From positions 124,001 through 188,000 of the forward strand of contig NZ_JANUCS010000002.1 of the NCBI RefSeq assembly GCF_024808815.1: a stretch of DNA of 64,000 nucleotides. The letters are read 5' to 3'. The translations under genes and the position numbers were made by a program. Within the stretch, counting starts at the first letter, position 1. The number at the start of each line of letters is the position of its first letter. Below are positions 36,636 through 45,748 of this stretch, one piece after another. The stretch comes from Methanosalsum natronophilum. Its GTDB lineage: Archaea; Halobacteriota; Methanosarcinia; Methanosarcinales; Methanosarcinaceae. The notes beneath the pieces are model-generated. The model ran no database searches and had not been told where the DNA came from. It worked only from the letters and a program-made list of their open reading frames with translations.

Positions 36636-37556
36636 ATGATAAATATAACAGGTCTTAAACTGAAAAATCCCACTATACTAGCAGCTGGTATCATGGGTAC
36701 CACCGGTGCATCTCTCATACGTATCTCGAAATGTGGTGCAGGTGCACTTGTCACCAAGTCTATAGGAATATCCCAAAAGGAAGGACATAAGAACCCTACA
36801 ATGATCCAGCTGGAATCCGGTGGATACATTAATGCAATGGGTCTCCCGAACCCTTCATACCATAACTTCAAAGCAGAGATCGAGAAAGTTGAACAGAACA
36901 CTGACACTCCTGTAATAGTCAGTATATTCGGAGGTACAGCATCCGAATTCGTAGAAATAGCAACACAACTCCTAAAAAACACTGAGAAGGGTGTAATAGA
37001 TGCATTCGAACTGAATGTAAGCTGCCCACATGCAGAAGGTTACGGGTCAATGATAGGATGCGACCCGGGAGCTGTTGGGACCATAACAGCTGCAGTAAAG
37101 GATGTGGTCGATGTACCCGTATGGGTAAAACTCACGCCAAATGTAACAGATATCGTACCCATTGGTCGTTCAGCGCAGGAAAATGGTGCTGATGCCATTG
37201 TAGCCATCAATACTGTCAAAGGAATGGCGATAGATATCAGTTCAGGGTACCCTATACTGGGCAACAGGTTCGGTGGTCTCTCAGGCCCGCCTGTAAAACC
37301 AATTGCGATCAAATGTATCTACGACCTCTATGCCGCTCTTGATATCCCTATAATAGGTGCAGGAGGAGTATCTTGCTGGGAAGATGCTGTTGAGATGATG
37401 ATGGCTGGAGCTTCGGGAGTTCAGATAGGTTCTGCAGTATATGACGACATTAATATTTTTAGTACAGTCTCTAAAGGAATAGACCAATTCATAACTGAAA
37501 ATGATACCTATACTAAGATCGAAGATATTATAGGAATAGCACACACCAAACTTTGA
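36636..37556 (+). CDS. pyrD: Dihydroorotate dehydrogenase, class 1B catalytic subunit
   Basis: A 306-residue FMN protein that oxidises dihydroorotate in pyrimidine synthesis. It begins INITGLKLKNPTILAAG and has the ELNVSCPHAEGYG segment with the Cys used as base in class 1 enzymes of the B type, WVKLTPNVTD, and GGVSCWEDAVEMMMAGAS for phosphate binding. The gene for the electron-transfer subunit follows. I start at ATG 36636 with an AGGATAT site, instead of the GTG at 36597 that overlaps hemC and adds 13 non-family residues. Confidence 0.94.
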   Translation: MINITGLKLKNPTILAAGIMGTTGASLIRISKCGAGALVTKSIGISQKEGHKNPTMIQLESGGYINAMGLPNPSYHNFKAEIEKVEQNTDTPVIVSIFGGTASEFVEIATQLLKNTEKGVIDAFELNVSCPHAEGYGSMIGCDPGAVGTITAAVKDVVDVPVWVKLTPNVTDIVPIGRSAQENGADAIVAINTVKGMAIDISSGYPILGNRFGGLSGPPVKPIAIKCIYDLYAALDIPIIGAGGVSCWEDAVEMMMAGASGVQIGSAVYDDINIFSTVSKGIDQFITENDTYTKIEDIIGIAHTKL

Positions 37557-37602
37557 CTTGAAATCAATTTGTTATTTTAAGAACGAACCGAGATGACATC
37601 AA

Positions 37603-38403
37603 ATGCGACCCATCAATGCACGTATCATAGATATAGTGAATGAAACACCCACTATCCGTACATTCTTCTTCGACACTGAACTAAAATCAGAAAATATTGG
37701 CCAGTTCGCTATGGTATGGGTCAGAGGTATTGATGAAATACCTATGGCATTATCCTACAATAACGCAATAACAGTGCAAAAAGTGGGAGAAGCCACTTCC
37801 GCACTATTTGATCTGAACATTGATGACAGTATAGGACTCAGAGGTCCCTATGGTACAGGTTTCACATTACCTGAAAATAATAAGAAGAAGAGTGAAGTTC
37901 TCATCATCGCGGGTGGTGTGGGTGCAGCACCACTTGCACCCCTTGCAGAAAAAATGTCTGGTAATCAAGGTACTAATATCAAAGTTACTACTATACTTGG
38001 TGCACGGACAGAATCAGAACTGTTATTCGAGTCAAGGTTCAATAATTCGGGAATGCTTCACATAACCACAGATGACGGATCATGTGCACGATGTGGTTTT
38101 GTAACTGACGTCCTCTCAGAACTCGATTTAGACCAATATGATATGATATACATATGTGGTCCCGAGATAATGATGTCATGTATCTTTGATATACTCCAAT
38201 CAAAACAATGTTTGCATAAAACTGAGTTCAGTCTCCATCGTTACTTCAAGTGCGCTATAGGTGTATGTGGTGCATGCTGTATTGATGAAGAGGGTTTAAG
38301 AGTATGCAAAGACGGACCCGTTTTTAGAGGAACTCGATTACAGAACTCTGAACTAGGTAAATATAAACGCGATTCCAGCGGTACTATTGTGCCATGCTAT
38401 TAA
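37603..38403 (+). CDS. pyrK: Dihydroorotate dehydrogenase electron-transfer subunit
   Basis: A 266-residue ferredoxin-reductase-like protein carrying FAD and a 2Fe-2S cluster that passes electrons from PyrD. The FAD-binding region is [10 protein letters not shown], the nucleotide-binding strand is [19 protein letters not shown], and the cluster cysteines lie in [19 protein letters not shown] near the C-terminus. A second CARC pair near residue 163 is in the family's variable region. It lies 46 bases after pyrD. In methanogens the final acceptor is not known from sequence. Confidence 0.93.
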   Translation: MRPINARIIDIVNETPTIRTFFFDTELKSENIGQFAMVWVRGIDEIPMALSYNNAITVQKVGEATSALFDLNIDDSIGLRGPYGTGFTLPENNKKKSEVLIIAGGVGAAPLAPLAEKMSGNQGTNIKVTTILGARTESELLFESRFNNSGMLHITTDDGSCARCGFVTDVLSELDLDQYDMIYICGPEIMMSCIFDILQSKQCLHKTEFSLHRYFKCAIGVCGACCIDEEGLRVCKDGPVFRGTRLQNSELGKYKRDSSGTIVPCY

Positions 38404-38927
38404 CTAAGCAAAGAACAACTTTTTTCGTCCAAATACCTTAATCAAACTCACTGTAATTGCTAAAAATATATGGTCATGTATCTCCCGTAATATCACGTGC
38501 CCCATGTATTGTACTGTACCTTTATGCAATTATGGAGTGACAATATATCTAGTTAGGTACTTCATATTACCCACAGTATAGTCTATATATCATTACGATA
38601 TAGTGAGTTCGCCTTTATGCTAGATCTTGTGAAGCAATGGAACAAAGTAAATAAAAATAATACATGACACATCAATAAAAACCACAACTAAAATAGGTAA
38701 GTAAAACAACATAAACAATTTCAGAATAAAGTTATTGAGTACCTCCTTGCAAAAAAAATAACTTACATCTAAAATCTATTTTGAGGACGGTTTTTCTGTT
38801 CATTGATACCTACTATGGGTTCATATTAGTTCCATTGCGTTTCCAAGACATTGGGTAGCGATATGAAACGAAAGATTAATATTATTCTAATTACTTCAAG
38901 GTGCTAGATAATCGGAACTATCCTTGT
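38404..38927. other. Long non-coding spacer before tRNA-Glu
   Basis: I see no gene. A 10-base inverted repeat, GCAATGGAAC (38634-38643) and GTTCCATTGC (38829-38838), bounds about 205 bases and may be chance or the relic of a small insertion. A TATA-like TTAATATTA at about 38877-38885 could serve the tRNA. Confidence 0.4.
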
Positions 38928-39002
38928 GCTCTGATAGTGTAGCATGGCCAATCATGTAGGACTCTCACTCCTACGACTGGGGTTCAAATCCCCATCAGAG
39001 CA
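38928..39002 (+). tRNA. tRNA-Glu (anticodon CTC)
   Basis: The acceptor stem GCTCTGA pairs with TCAGAGC, followed by discriminator A and no encoded CCA. The anticodon arm TAGGA-CTCTCAC-TCCTA gives a CTC anticodon, and the T arm is TGGGG-TTCAAAT-CCCCA. The D loop contains GGCCAATCA as in archaeal tRNA-Glu. A T-rich run follows the 3' end. Confidence 0.93.
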
Positions 39003-39229
39003 TTTTAGATTTTTTAATACTCCTAATGTTGGATGCTTTTTTCAAAGAAAATTCAAATAAGTATTTTTAGATTATTATTTATAACAAGAATTGTTCCTGC
39101 AGGATCCTTTTTTTATGATAAAAACTGAGACTATCATAATCAACTAAATGATGTAAAGCCTTGGACCTTGCGAGATGGATCAACTTTGATGCAATAAATA
39201 CTGTGATTTTAGAACCAAAATGGCTAAAA

Positions 39230-39391
39230 TCATAGTAAAATCAACAAAATTAACTGAACTGGCAAACTTAGGCTAAAAGGATTTAATGGACAGTTTTCAA
39301 TGTGCCAGTTTCCAACTTCGTTCCGGCTGCCACAGCAACAATCTATGCAGTTCTTTCGGATGGCCTTAAAGATCTCCTTCTTGGTGGTCAA
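39230..39391 (-). pseudogene. Remnant of a small Cys-rich mobile-element-type protein
   Basis: The minus-strand frame from TTG 39391, preceded by an excellent GAGGTGAT site, reads MTTKKEIFKAIRKNCIDCC and continues with GSRNEV and NCPLNPF before losing likeness. Its pattern I-R-x-x-C-x-x-C-(8)-E-V-(5)-C-P-L-x-P resembles small Cys-rich proteins common in phages and integrated elements, whose normal ending is CPLWPYRxG. The C-terminal 12 residues here are a hydrophobic run-off, so the gene appears frameshifted. The surrounding 39003-39529 holds nothing else that I recognise. Confidence 0.4.
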
Positions 39392-39530
39392 GCTATCACC
39401 TCAAGTGGCGCAGTATGGTTGTATCGGCAGATTTCAAACGAGTTATAAATAGTTATAAGTTATTATGAATAATAGATAATAAATTATAAATACACTTAAT
39501 AGCTAATAGCTGATATGGAGTGAATCTTAC

Positions 39531-39722
39531 ATGGCACACACTACAACAATTCCAACCACAAAGGTGGTGAGAGACAGACTGAAAGGGTACGGTCAAAAAG
39601 GCGAGACATACACCGACATTCTAACAAGATTGATGGATTCAGTTGATAAGGATGAATTCATGGACAGAATGTATCGACGCTTGGAAGAAAAGAATCAGTT
39701 TGTCTCTCTCGATGAGATCTGA
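39531..39722 (+). CDS. Antitoxin-like small protein (DUF7557/RHH-type)
   Basis: A 63-residue protein with MAHTTTIPTTKVVRDRLK at the N-terminus, which looks like the beta strand and start of a ribbon-helix-helix-type or related antitoxin, and an acidic C-terminal tail ending FVSLDEI that could neutralise a toxin. It ends 12 bases before a RelE-type toxin gene, the usual antitoxin-first order. Confidence 0.7.
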   Translation: MAHTTTIPTTKVVRDRLKGYGQKGETYTDILTRLMDSVDKDEFMDRMYRRLEEKNQFVSLDEI

Positions 39723-39734
39723 TGAGAGATCTAA

Positions 39735-40001
39735 ATGAAATATAGAGTAAGTATACATCCACATGCTGTTAAGTTTCTTAGGACACGGGACAACGAAACA
39801 AAAGACAGACTCAAAGAAGGGTTAAGAAAACTTCAAAATGACCCTTTGAGTCACGCTGTTAAAAAAATGAAAGGTACAAAAGGCAGACAAGACCTTTATC
39901 GTCTTCGTATTGAAGAGTATCGGGTCATTTTTGCTATTGAGGATGATGTTGTATACGTACTCGAAATAATTCCGCGTGGTCACGGATACAAGTGGCTGTG
40001 A
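39735..40001 (+). CDS. RelE/ParE-family toxin
   Basis: An 88-residue protein with the RelE fold signature: basic core KKMKGTKGRQDLYRLRIEEY, then RVIFAIEDDVVYVLEI and a terminal PRGHGYKW with a histidine and lysine typical of ribosome-dependent mRNA interferases. It pairs with the antitoxin immediately upstream. Whether it cuts mRNA (RelE) or acts otherwise (ParE) cannot be told by eye. Confidence 0.8.
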   Translation: MKYRVSIHPHAVKFLRTRDNETKDRLKEGLRKLQNDPLSHAVKKMKGTKGRQDLYRLRIEEYRVIFAIEDDVVYVLEIIPRGHGYKWL

Positions 40002-40014
40002 ATACACTTATTCC

Positions 40015-40272
40015 TTAATCGCAGACAACACTTTTCTTGCTTATTCTGGCCTCATATTTCCCTATTTCATCGAGTGACTGCTGATTCAGAACGAGGGAAC
40101 ATTGTGAACAGAACTTGTCAGTGGGCCTGAGAATGTTGTTGCACCTTGGACAATTCTTAAGAGTTACGTGTCTCACATTTTCCTGTTTAAGGCCGTAGTT
40201 TTCGTGAACTACACCCCGCTTAAGCATGGTCCTTCTTGCTTCATTCTCTGAACTATTGTTCACAAGTCCCAC
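40015..40272 (-). pseudogene. Integrase-type C-terminal zinc-ribbon fragment
   Basis: An 85-residue frame from GTG 40272 whose central part, NCPRCNNILRPTDKFCSQCS, followed by LVLNQQSLDEI, matches the zinc-ribbon tail found on many methanogen and haloarchaeal tyrosine recombinases (CPRC..N....KFCSRCGLPLD). The preceding LKRGVVHENYGLKQEN also resembles the linker after the recombinase domain. No catalytic domain (R..HRH..Y) precedes it; an in-frame TAG stop lies about 20 bases upstream of the GTG. I read it as the tail of a deleted integrase. It could alternatively be a small stand-alone zinc-ribbon protein. Confidence 0.5.
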
Positions 40273-40439
40273 TGGCTCTTCCCGTAGTCCCTATGGTGAT
40301 AAAAGAACTATTAGATTTTGGGCTAATTATATAATTGCCACATACTCAACTTTTAAATAATCAAAAAATAAAGTGCTGTTGTTTTAATGTTTAACTAGTT
40401 TTTTCAACAACTAAAGTAGTAAATAGGTGACTTTAATAG

Positions 40440-42101
40440 ATGGATCTTATCTCATTACTGTTATTCTTTACTTTTGCATTCTATGTTTATTTTAGCATTT
40501 ATACCTATAAACTTGATCCAACAAATAAATTGAACCAAGTATTCTCTGTCATGTCCTTTCTCATGGCAATTTGGGCATTAGGGTTTGTATTTATGATCCC
40601 GGCTAACACTCCCGAAGATGCTTTATTCTGGAGAAAGGTTGCAGCTGTAGGATGGTGTACAATATACAGTGTCATATTACATTTTACTTTAATATTAACT
40701 AGCAAAGAATCGTTTTTGGATAAGTGGTGGAGTTATTTAGTAATATACAGTCCAGCTATTTTTTATTTATATTATTATATTTTTGCAGGTGGAATGAGTG
40801 TTGAAAATTTTGCTCAAACCGATTTTGGATGGACATATCTTTATTCAATAAACATGGGTGTAATTGATTGGTTATTTCACCTATATTACACAGTTTATGT
40901 AGCAATCTCAATTGGATTAGTTTATCATTGGAAACAGGTTACTGAGTTTTTTAGGGAAAGTAAATTAGGTTGCATTATAATATTAACTTTCACAATAGTT
41001 TTCATTTTTGGTGGTATTACAGATAATATCTTACCAACACTTGGTAAAGCCATTATTCCACCGGTAGCAGTAGTTCTTGCATTAATACCAGCTTATGCTC
41101 TCCATTATTCAATCAAGAAATATAAGTTTCTATCAATTTCACCAAAACACACTATTTTTGAGGTTGTAAATAACATATCTGATGGTTTGTTATTGATCAA
41201 AAATAATGGTCAGATCACAATGGCCAATCCCAGTGCATGTAAATTATTAGAATATGATGAGAACCAGCTCGTTGGGCAACAGATTGAAAATATATTAGCT
41301 GACAATAATTCATCTTTCATATATTCACTATACGATAAGAACAGTGAACATAAGAATATACAAAACCTAGAACGCTATTTACTTACTCGTACCGGGAACA
41401 AGTTATTAGCTCTAATATCTGCCTCAATCATAACCGATGAATGGGATCAACATCTAGAACTTGCTTTCATATTTAGAGACATAACTTCAAGGAAAGAAGC
41501 AGAAGAAATGCACATAAAAGAAGTGCATCATCGTGTAAAAAACAATCTCCAGGTAATAACGAGTCTATTAAACTTGCAATCAAGAACCTTCCAGGACGAA
41601 ACTATCAAGTTAGCACTCAAAGATTGTCAAAATAGAGTGGCTTCAATGTCAATTGCTCATGAAAGATTATATAAATCTTCAGATATTGCTACTGTTGAAA
41701 TTGGAGATTATATTAAAAACCTTACAGATAACATCAAAAAAGCCTTTTCCTCAGATAATAATGATATTGAGATAAATATCAATTCAGATAACGAGAATAT
41801 CAAGCTTGACCTTATTGTTCCATTAGGTCTCATTTTAAATGAACTTATCACAAACACATTCAAGTACGCTTTTCCCGATCAAGACCATGGAGAACTATCA
41901 ATTAGATTTAAGGTAGAGGATAAAGAATACATACTTGATGTGAAAGATAATGGGATAGGTTTACCAGAAGATTTGGATATTGATGAAACAAATTCATTGG
42001 GCCTTAAAGTAGTAAAGATGTTAGCACAGCAAATAAATGGTACTCTAGAATATCAGTATAACAATGGTGCACATTTTACTGTCAAGTTCCCAAAATGGTG
42101 A
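40440..42101 (+). CDS. Membrane sensor histidine kinase (7TM-PAS-HisKA_2)
   Basis: A 553-residue sensor. About seven transmembrane helices fill residues 1-220 (histidine-kinase 7TM N-terminal domain). A PAS domain follows (about 235-350; LLLIKNNGQITMANPSACKLL). The kinase core is of HisKA_2 type, with phosphoacceptor His in EVHHRVKNNLQVITSLLNLQ near residue 362, N box LNELITNTFKYAF, and G boxes DNGIGLPEDL and LGLKVVKMLAQQ. Such kinases are common in Methanosarcinales and usually lack a linked response regulator, as here. Ligand unknown. Confidence 0.9.
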   Translation: MDLISLLLFFTFAFYVYFSIYTYKLDPTNKLNQVFSVMSFLMAIWALGFVFMIPANTPEDALFWRKVAAVGWCTIYSVILHFTLILTSKESFLDKWWSYLVIYSPAIFYLYYYIFAGGMSVENFAQTDFGWTYLYSINMGVIDWLFHLYYTVYVAISIGLVYHWKQVTEFFRESKLGCIIILTFTIVFIFGGITDNILPTLGKAIIPPVAVVLALIPAYALHYSIKKYKFLSISPKHTIFEVVNNISDGLLLIKNNGQITMANPSACKLLEYDENQLVGQQIENILADNNSSFIYSLYDKNSEHKNIQNLERYLLTRTGNKLLALISASIITDEWDQHLELAFIFRDITSRKEAEEMHIKEVHHRVKNNLQVITSLLNLQSRTFQDETIKLALKDCQNRVASMSIAHERLYKSSDIATVEIGDYIKNLTDNIKKAFSSDNNDIEININSDNENIKLDLIVPLGLILNELITNTFKYAFPDQDHGELSIRFKVEDKEYILDVKDNGIGLPEDLDIDETNSLGLKVVKMLAQQINGTLEYQYNNGAHFTVKFPKW

Positions 42102-42166
42102 TCTTTATCTTTCTTTTCTAATTCCACTATTTATTTCTTAAACTAATAATTCAAATAGTGTTGTTT

Positions 42167-42349
42167 TCAGGTAAGTTCAATCAAAATAGCTTCAGTTGGG
42201 CATATTGAGATACAATCACCACAATTATTGCATAGCCTTGGATCAACTATTGCTAAATTGTCACCATTTAATGCAATTGCTTTATTTGGACATATTAAAA
42301 CGCATCCACCACAACCTATACAATGATACTCATCAATGCTTACTACCAT
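42167..42349 (-). CDS. 2[4Fe-4S] ferredoxin
   Basis: A 60-residue ferredoxin with two clusters, CIGCGGCVLICP and CNNCGDCISICP. It carries low-potential electrons. It follows the 4Fe-4S reductase-like gene by 60 bases in the same direction, at the tail of the ABC transporter cluster, so it may be that protein's electron donor. Confidence 0.93.
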   Translation of the reverse strand: MVVSIDEYHCIGCGGCVLICPNKAIALNGDNLAIVDPRLCNNCGDCISICPTEAILIELT

Positions 42350-42409
42350 AACTATCAGTTCTATAAATTTAATATATTACAAAATAAAATTACATTCAAC
42401 ATTATATAA

Positions 42410-43123
42410 TTATCTCTGAATATACTTAAGTGTAAAGGGACATGAAGTGATACATTTACCACATAATGGATACTCAAAATCTACTTTTGAAGCTGCATCT
42501 ACACACTCATTATAACAACTCTTAACATCGATCAAATCATCTCGGTCAAGTGATCTGTCCCAAAGAACACCTTTTATCGAGTTACTCGGACAATGTTTCA
42601 TACACGCAACACAATCACCACATTCTGACACTCGCACAGGTTCATTATCAGTAGATAATGGCGCATCTGTCAAAACAGTGTTCAACCTTAATGCTGATCC
42701 TATTTTCTTAGTAACTAACAGTCCAGACATACCGATCCATCCAAGACCCGCTTTAGTAGCTGCTCTTTTATGTGAGAAATCTGTCCTGTAAGTGATAGGA
42801 TCATAATCCGAAGTACTTGATAGCAATGCTTTTGCTCGATAACCCCCATCTTCCAAAATGTCCTGTACCTGTGCTGCTAATACATCGAGTTCAGCATTTG
42901 CTCTATAACATTCATCAATATATTCTTGGGATATACCATTTAGCAAATCACTGACCGAACTTTTGCTTAGTGATACCCCTATAACTACACACTTACCCAA
43001 ATAAGGATACGATGGATGGAGATACTTATCATCGCTTAGGTCCGCAAAACCATAGATAATATTTTCAGGATATCCCAACATATCATCTATTCGTTCACAT
43101 ACAAGTTTTAGTTTAGTATCCAT
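42410..43123 (-). CDS. QueG-related 4Fe-4S double-cluster protein
   Basis: A 237-residue protein with an N-terminal half lacking Cys motifs, then KRAATKAGLGWIGMSGLLVTK, a segment found in epoxyqueuosine reductase relatives, and two 4Fe-4S motifs: CGDCVACMKHCP and, after SCYNECV, CGKCITSCP. Methanogen members of this group are annotated only as 4Fe-4S proteins. I start at ATG 43123; the frame opens at TTG 43138, just before the end of the transporter gene. Directly downstream of a nickel/peptide-type importer and upstream of a ferredoxin, it could reduce the imported metal chelate or cofactor, which is inference. Confidence 0.75.
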   Translation of the reverse strand: MDTKLKLVCERIDDMLGYPENIIYGFADLSDDKYLHPSYPYLGKCVVIGVSLSKSSVSDLLNGISQEYIDECYRANAELDVLAAQVQDILEDGGYRAKALLSSTSDYDPITYRTDFSHKRAATKAGLGWIGMSGLLVTKKIGSALRLNTVLTDAPLSTDNEPVRVSECGDCVACMKHCPSNSIKGVLWDRSLDRDDLIDVKSCYNECVDAASKVDFEYPLCGKCITSCPFTLKYIQR

Positions 43124-43140
43124 GAAAATTTTTAACAACC

Positions 43141-43998
43141 TTATTTACCTAATACCGGAATTCGTGTCATTACAGGAGATTCTAGATCCACGACATTTTC
43201 TATCTCTTGTTTATTCTCAGTAGTTAAAGACATTTTGTTCATATTCTCTATTAACAACTTAGTATACTCATGTGAAGGATTCTGAAAAATATCTGATGTG
43301 TGACCAATCTCAACTATACGTCCATCTTTCATTACTATAACCCTATCTGCAATTCTTCTAACGAGTGTGAGGTCATGTGATATGAAGATTAGTGTCATTC
43401 CCCTATCCTGTTTCAATTTCATTAATAGATGAACTATATGTGCCTGGACTGAAACGTCAAGTGCAGAGGTTACCTCATCGGCAATTAGAATATCGGGTGA
43501 CATGAGTATAGCACGAGCAACCGCAATCCTTTGATTCTGGCCTCCACTTAACTGATGAGGATAATATTTCAAGTACCTCTCACCCAACCCAACAGATTCA
43601 ATCGAATCTACAATTATTTTATTGAACTGGGACTTTGGGACTTTCTGCAGTATTAGAGGCTCTGCTAATACTTGATAAATTGTTTTCTTGGGGTTAAGTG
43701 ACATATCAGGGTTCTGGAAAATTATCTGGATCCTGGACATTATCTCTGATATGACAGTACCCTTATCACTATTGAGTATATGTTCACCAGCTTTTATCAT
43801 TCCAGCATTCACTTTTTCAAGACCAACAAGACATTTAGCTAATGTTGTTTTCCCACAACCACTCTCACCAACAATACATAACGTTTCATGGTCATTTAAA
43901 TTGAACGAAATATCTTTTAATGCAAGTCTTTTTTTCTTCCTGAACAAATTACCTGAAGAATATGATTTACTAACACCTTTTACCTCAAGCATAAGCAT
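43141..43998 (-). CDS. Nickel/peptide ABC transporter ATPase 2 (OppF/NikE-like)
   Basis: A 285-residue ABC ATPase. Walker A GESGCGKTT is at about residue 46, the signature is LSGGQNQRIAVARA, Walker B is ILIADEVTSALD and the switch histidine is in FISHD. RIQIIFQNPDMSLNPKKT is the Q-loop segment typical of OppF/NikE. The gene's start overlaps the preceding ATPase gene by 14 bases. The short C-terminal tail lacks the Cys-rich peptide-transporter domain that its partner has. Confidence 0.88.
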   Translation of the reverse strand: MLMLEVKGVSKSYSSGNLFRKKKRLALKDISFNLNDHETLCIVGESGCGKTTLAKCLVGLEKVNAGMIKAGEHILNSDKGTVISEIMSRIQIIFQNPDMSLNPKKTIYQVLAEPLILQKVPKSQFNKIIVDSIESVGLGERYLKYYPHQLSGGQNQRIAVARAILMSPDILIADEVTSALDVSVQAHIVHLLMKLKQDRGMTLIFISHDLTLVRRIADRVIVMKDGRIVEIGHTSDIFQNPSHEYTKLLIENMNKMSLTTENKQEIENVVDLESPVMTRIPVLGK

Positions 43999-44905
43999 GA
44001 CACCTCACAAACCTGTCCACATCCACTTGCACCAGTTCAGGATGTTTGTTACAACAACATGCATGTCCATATTCACACCTATCATTAAACCTGCACCCTT
44101 CCACCTTTTGAGAGATATGAGGTGCAGTCCCTGGAATTGGTTTCATGTCACGCGATGGGTGTGAATCCATCAAACTCCTGGCATATGGATGAAATTGTCT
44201 TGAGAAAAATGCTGAAGCTGATGCAATCTCCACGATCTCACCCGCATACATAACAGCTATCCTGTCAGATAAGGTGTAAGCTACATCAAGGTCATGGGTT
44301 ATCAGGAGTATTGAACGTTCTCTGTGCAACTGTGCCAGCATTTCAATCAATTGTATCTTTATCGTAATATCAAGACCTGTTGTAGGCTCGTCTGCGATCA
44401 GCATATCAGGATCACTTGCAGTACCAAAAGCTACAGCAAACCTCTGTTTAAAACCACCACTTAACTGATGAGGATATTGTGCAAGTCTTCGTATAGGATC
44501 ATCTATACCAACACTTTTAGTGATCTCAGTCATTTTATTAATTGTAGCTGATTTCCCGGAATATTTCATGATCTCAGCTAACTGTGACCTCATAGTGAAT
44601 ACAGGGTTCAATGAACTCGATGGATTCTGGAACACCATACCTACACGTCGACCTCTGATCCGTTTCAATGCTTTTTCTGTTAATGTTAGAAGATCATCAT
44701 CCTCAAGATATATCCGACCCGATACTTGAGCATCTTTGGGTAACAATCCCAGTATGGAATTGGCAATAAGAGATTTACCACACCCAGATTCACCAATGAT
44801 CGTAAATGTTTCGTTCCTGTTAACATCAAGATCAACTGTATCTACAGGTACTAGAACACCTTCCTCACTAGGAAAACTTATCCTGACATCACGCAACTTC
44901 AACAT
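43985..44905 (-). CDS. Nickel/peptide ABC transporter ATPase 1 (OppD/NikD-like)
   Basis: A 306-residue ABC ATPase. It has Walker A GESGCGKS, signature LSGGFKQRFAVAFG, Walker B MLIADEPTTGLD and the VFQNPSSSLNPVFT Q-loop. The C-terminal oligopeptide-transporter tail is Cys-rich (GCRFNDRCEYGHACCCNKHP), which in some relatives holds an iron-sulfur cluster. It begins one base after the stop of the permease gene. Confidence 0.88.
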   Translation of the reverse strand: MLKLRDVRISFPSEEGVLVPVDTVDLDVNRNETFTIIGESGCGKSLIANSILGLLPKDAQVSGRIYLEDDDLLTLTEKALKRIRGRRVGMVFQNPSSSLNPVFTMRSQLAEIMKYSGKSATINKMTEITKSVGIDDPIRRLAQYPHQLSGGFKQRFAVAFGTASDPDMLIADEPTTGLDITIKIQLIEMLAQLHRERSILLITHDLDVAYTLSDRIAVMYAGEIVEIASASAFFSRQFHPYARSLMDSHPSRDMKPIPGTAPHISQKVEGCRFNDRCEYGHACCCNKHPELVQVDVDRFVRCHAYA

Positions 44906-45748
44906 TTAGAACACTCTCCATCTTTGTTTTGTGTCCTTGGGATCGAATATGTCCCTTAGACCATCCCCTATAAAATTAAAACCAAGAACAATACTCACAA
45001 TGAACATCCCCGGCACAAACATTACATGCGGTGCTGATTGTAAAAAGTATCTCCCATCATTCACCATCATGCCAAGTTCAGGGTATGATGAAATACCAAG
45101 TCCAAGAAAACTAAGACTGGCTGCTGCAAGAATCACATAACCCATACCCAGCGTAGCAATCACTAACAGAGGTGAGGTTATGTTTGGTAATATGTGATAT
45201 CTTAATATATGCAAATTCCCTGCACCCATAGACCTGGATGCAAGCACGAAATCCATGTTCTTCACAGATATGACAGACCCTCGACTAATCCGTGCAAACA
45301 CTGTCCATTCAACCAATGCCAGTGCTACTACCAATCCTATAATAGATCCACCAAATATTCCTGCAACTGCAAGTGCAACAAACATACCTGGGAATGATAG
45401 GAACGCATCAACTACTCTCATTATTACTTCGTCCACCACACCACCGACATAACCAGAAACTGCACCAATAACAGTTCCTGTAAACAAAGATAAGGATATT
45501 ACTGAAATACCTATTATCAAACTTATCCTGGTAGCAAACAGTGCACGGCTTAATATACACCTACCTAAATGATCGGTTCCAAGTGGATACTCTGAAGTTG
45601 CTGTTAGTGTGGGTGATACCAACCTTTCATCAAGATTTGCTTGATAAGGATCATTGGGTGCAAGCCAGGGTGCAAACAGTGCTACTAATACCATTACACC
45701 AGCTAATAGCAAGCCTATACTCATACTCCGATTAATCGTGATCTTCAT
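44906..45748 (-). CDS. Nickel/peptide ABC transporter permease 2 (OppC/NikC-like)
   Basis: A 280-residue membrane protein with about six helices. The N-terminal segment APWLAPNDPYQANL and LGTDHLGRCILSRALFATR are typical of NikC/DppC permeases. The EAA-type loop appears as ASRSMGAGNLHILRYHILPN. ATG 45748 follows a GGAGGT ribosome-binding site and overlaps the partner permease gene by 17 bases. Confidence 0.88.
   Translation of the reverse strand: MKITINRSMSIGLLLAGVMVLVALFAPWLAPNDPYQANLDERLVSPTLTATSEYPLGTDHLGRCILSRALFATRISLIIGISVISLSLFTGTVIGAVSGYVGGVVDEVIMRVVDAFLSFPGMFVALAVAGIFGGSIIGLVVALALVEWTVFARISRGSVISVKNMDFVLASRSMGAGNLHILRYHILPNITSPLLVIATLGMGYVILAAASLSFLGLGISSYPELGMMVNDGRYFLQSAPHVMFVPGMFIVSIVLGFNFIGDGLRDIFDPKDTKQRWRVF

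Noticed and set aside
38404-38927. Riboswitch or structured RNA before tRNA-Glu
   Set aside because: There is no conserved stem set or downstream gene to regulate. Only one 10-base inverted repeat over a long distance was found.
39300-39450. Plus-strand frame opposite the Cys-rich remnant
   Set aside because: It is open for about 50 codons but shows no family pattern, whereas the minus strand has an excellent ribosome-binding site and a recognisable Cys pattern.
39735-40272. Intact prophage or integrative element
   Set aside because: No catalytic recombinase, capsid, terminase or replication gene is present; only remnants and a toxin pair are visible.
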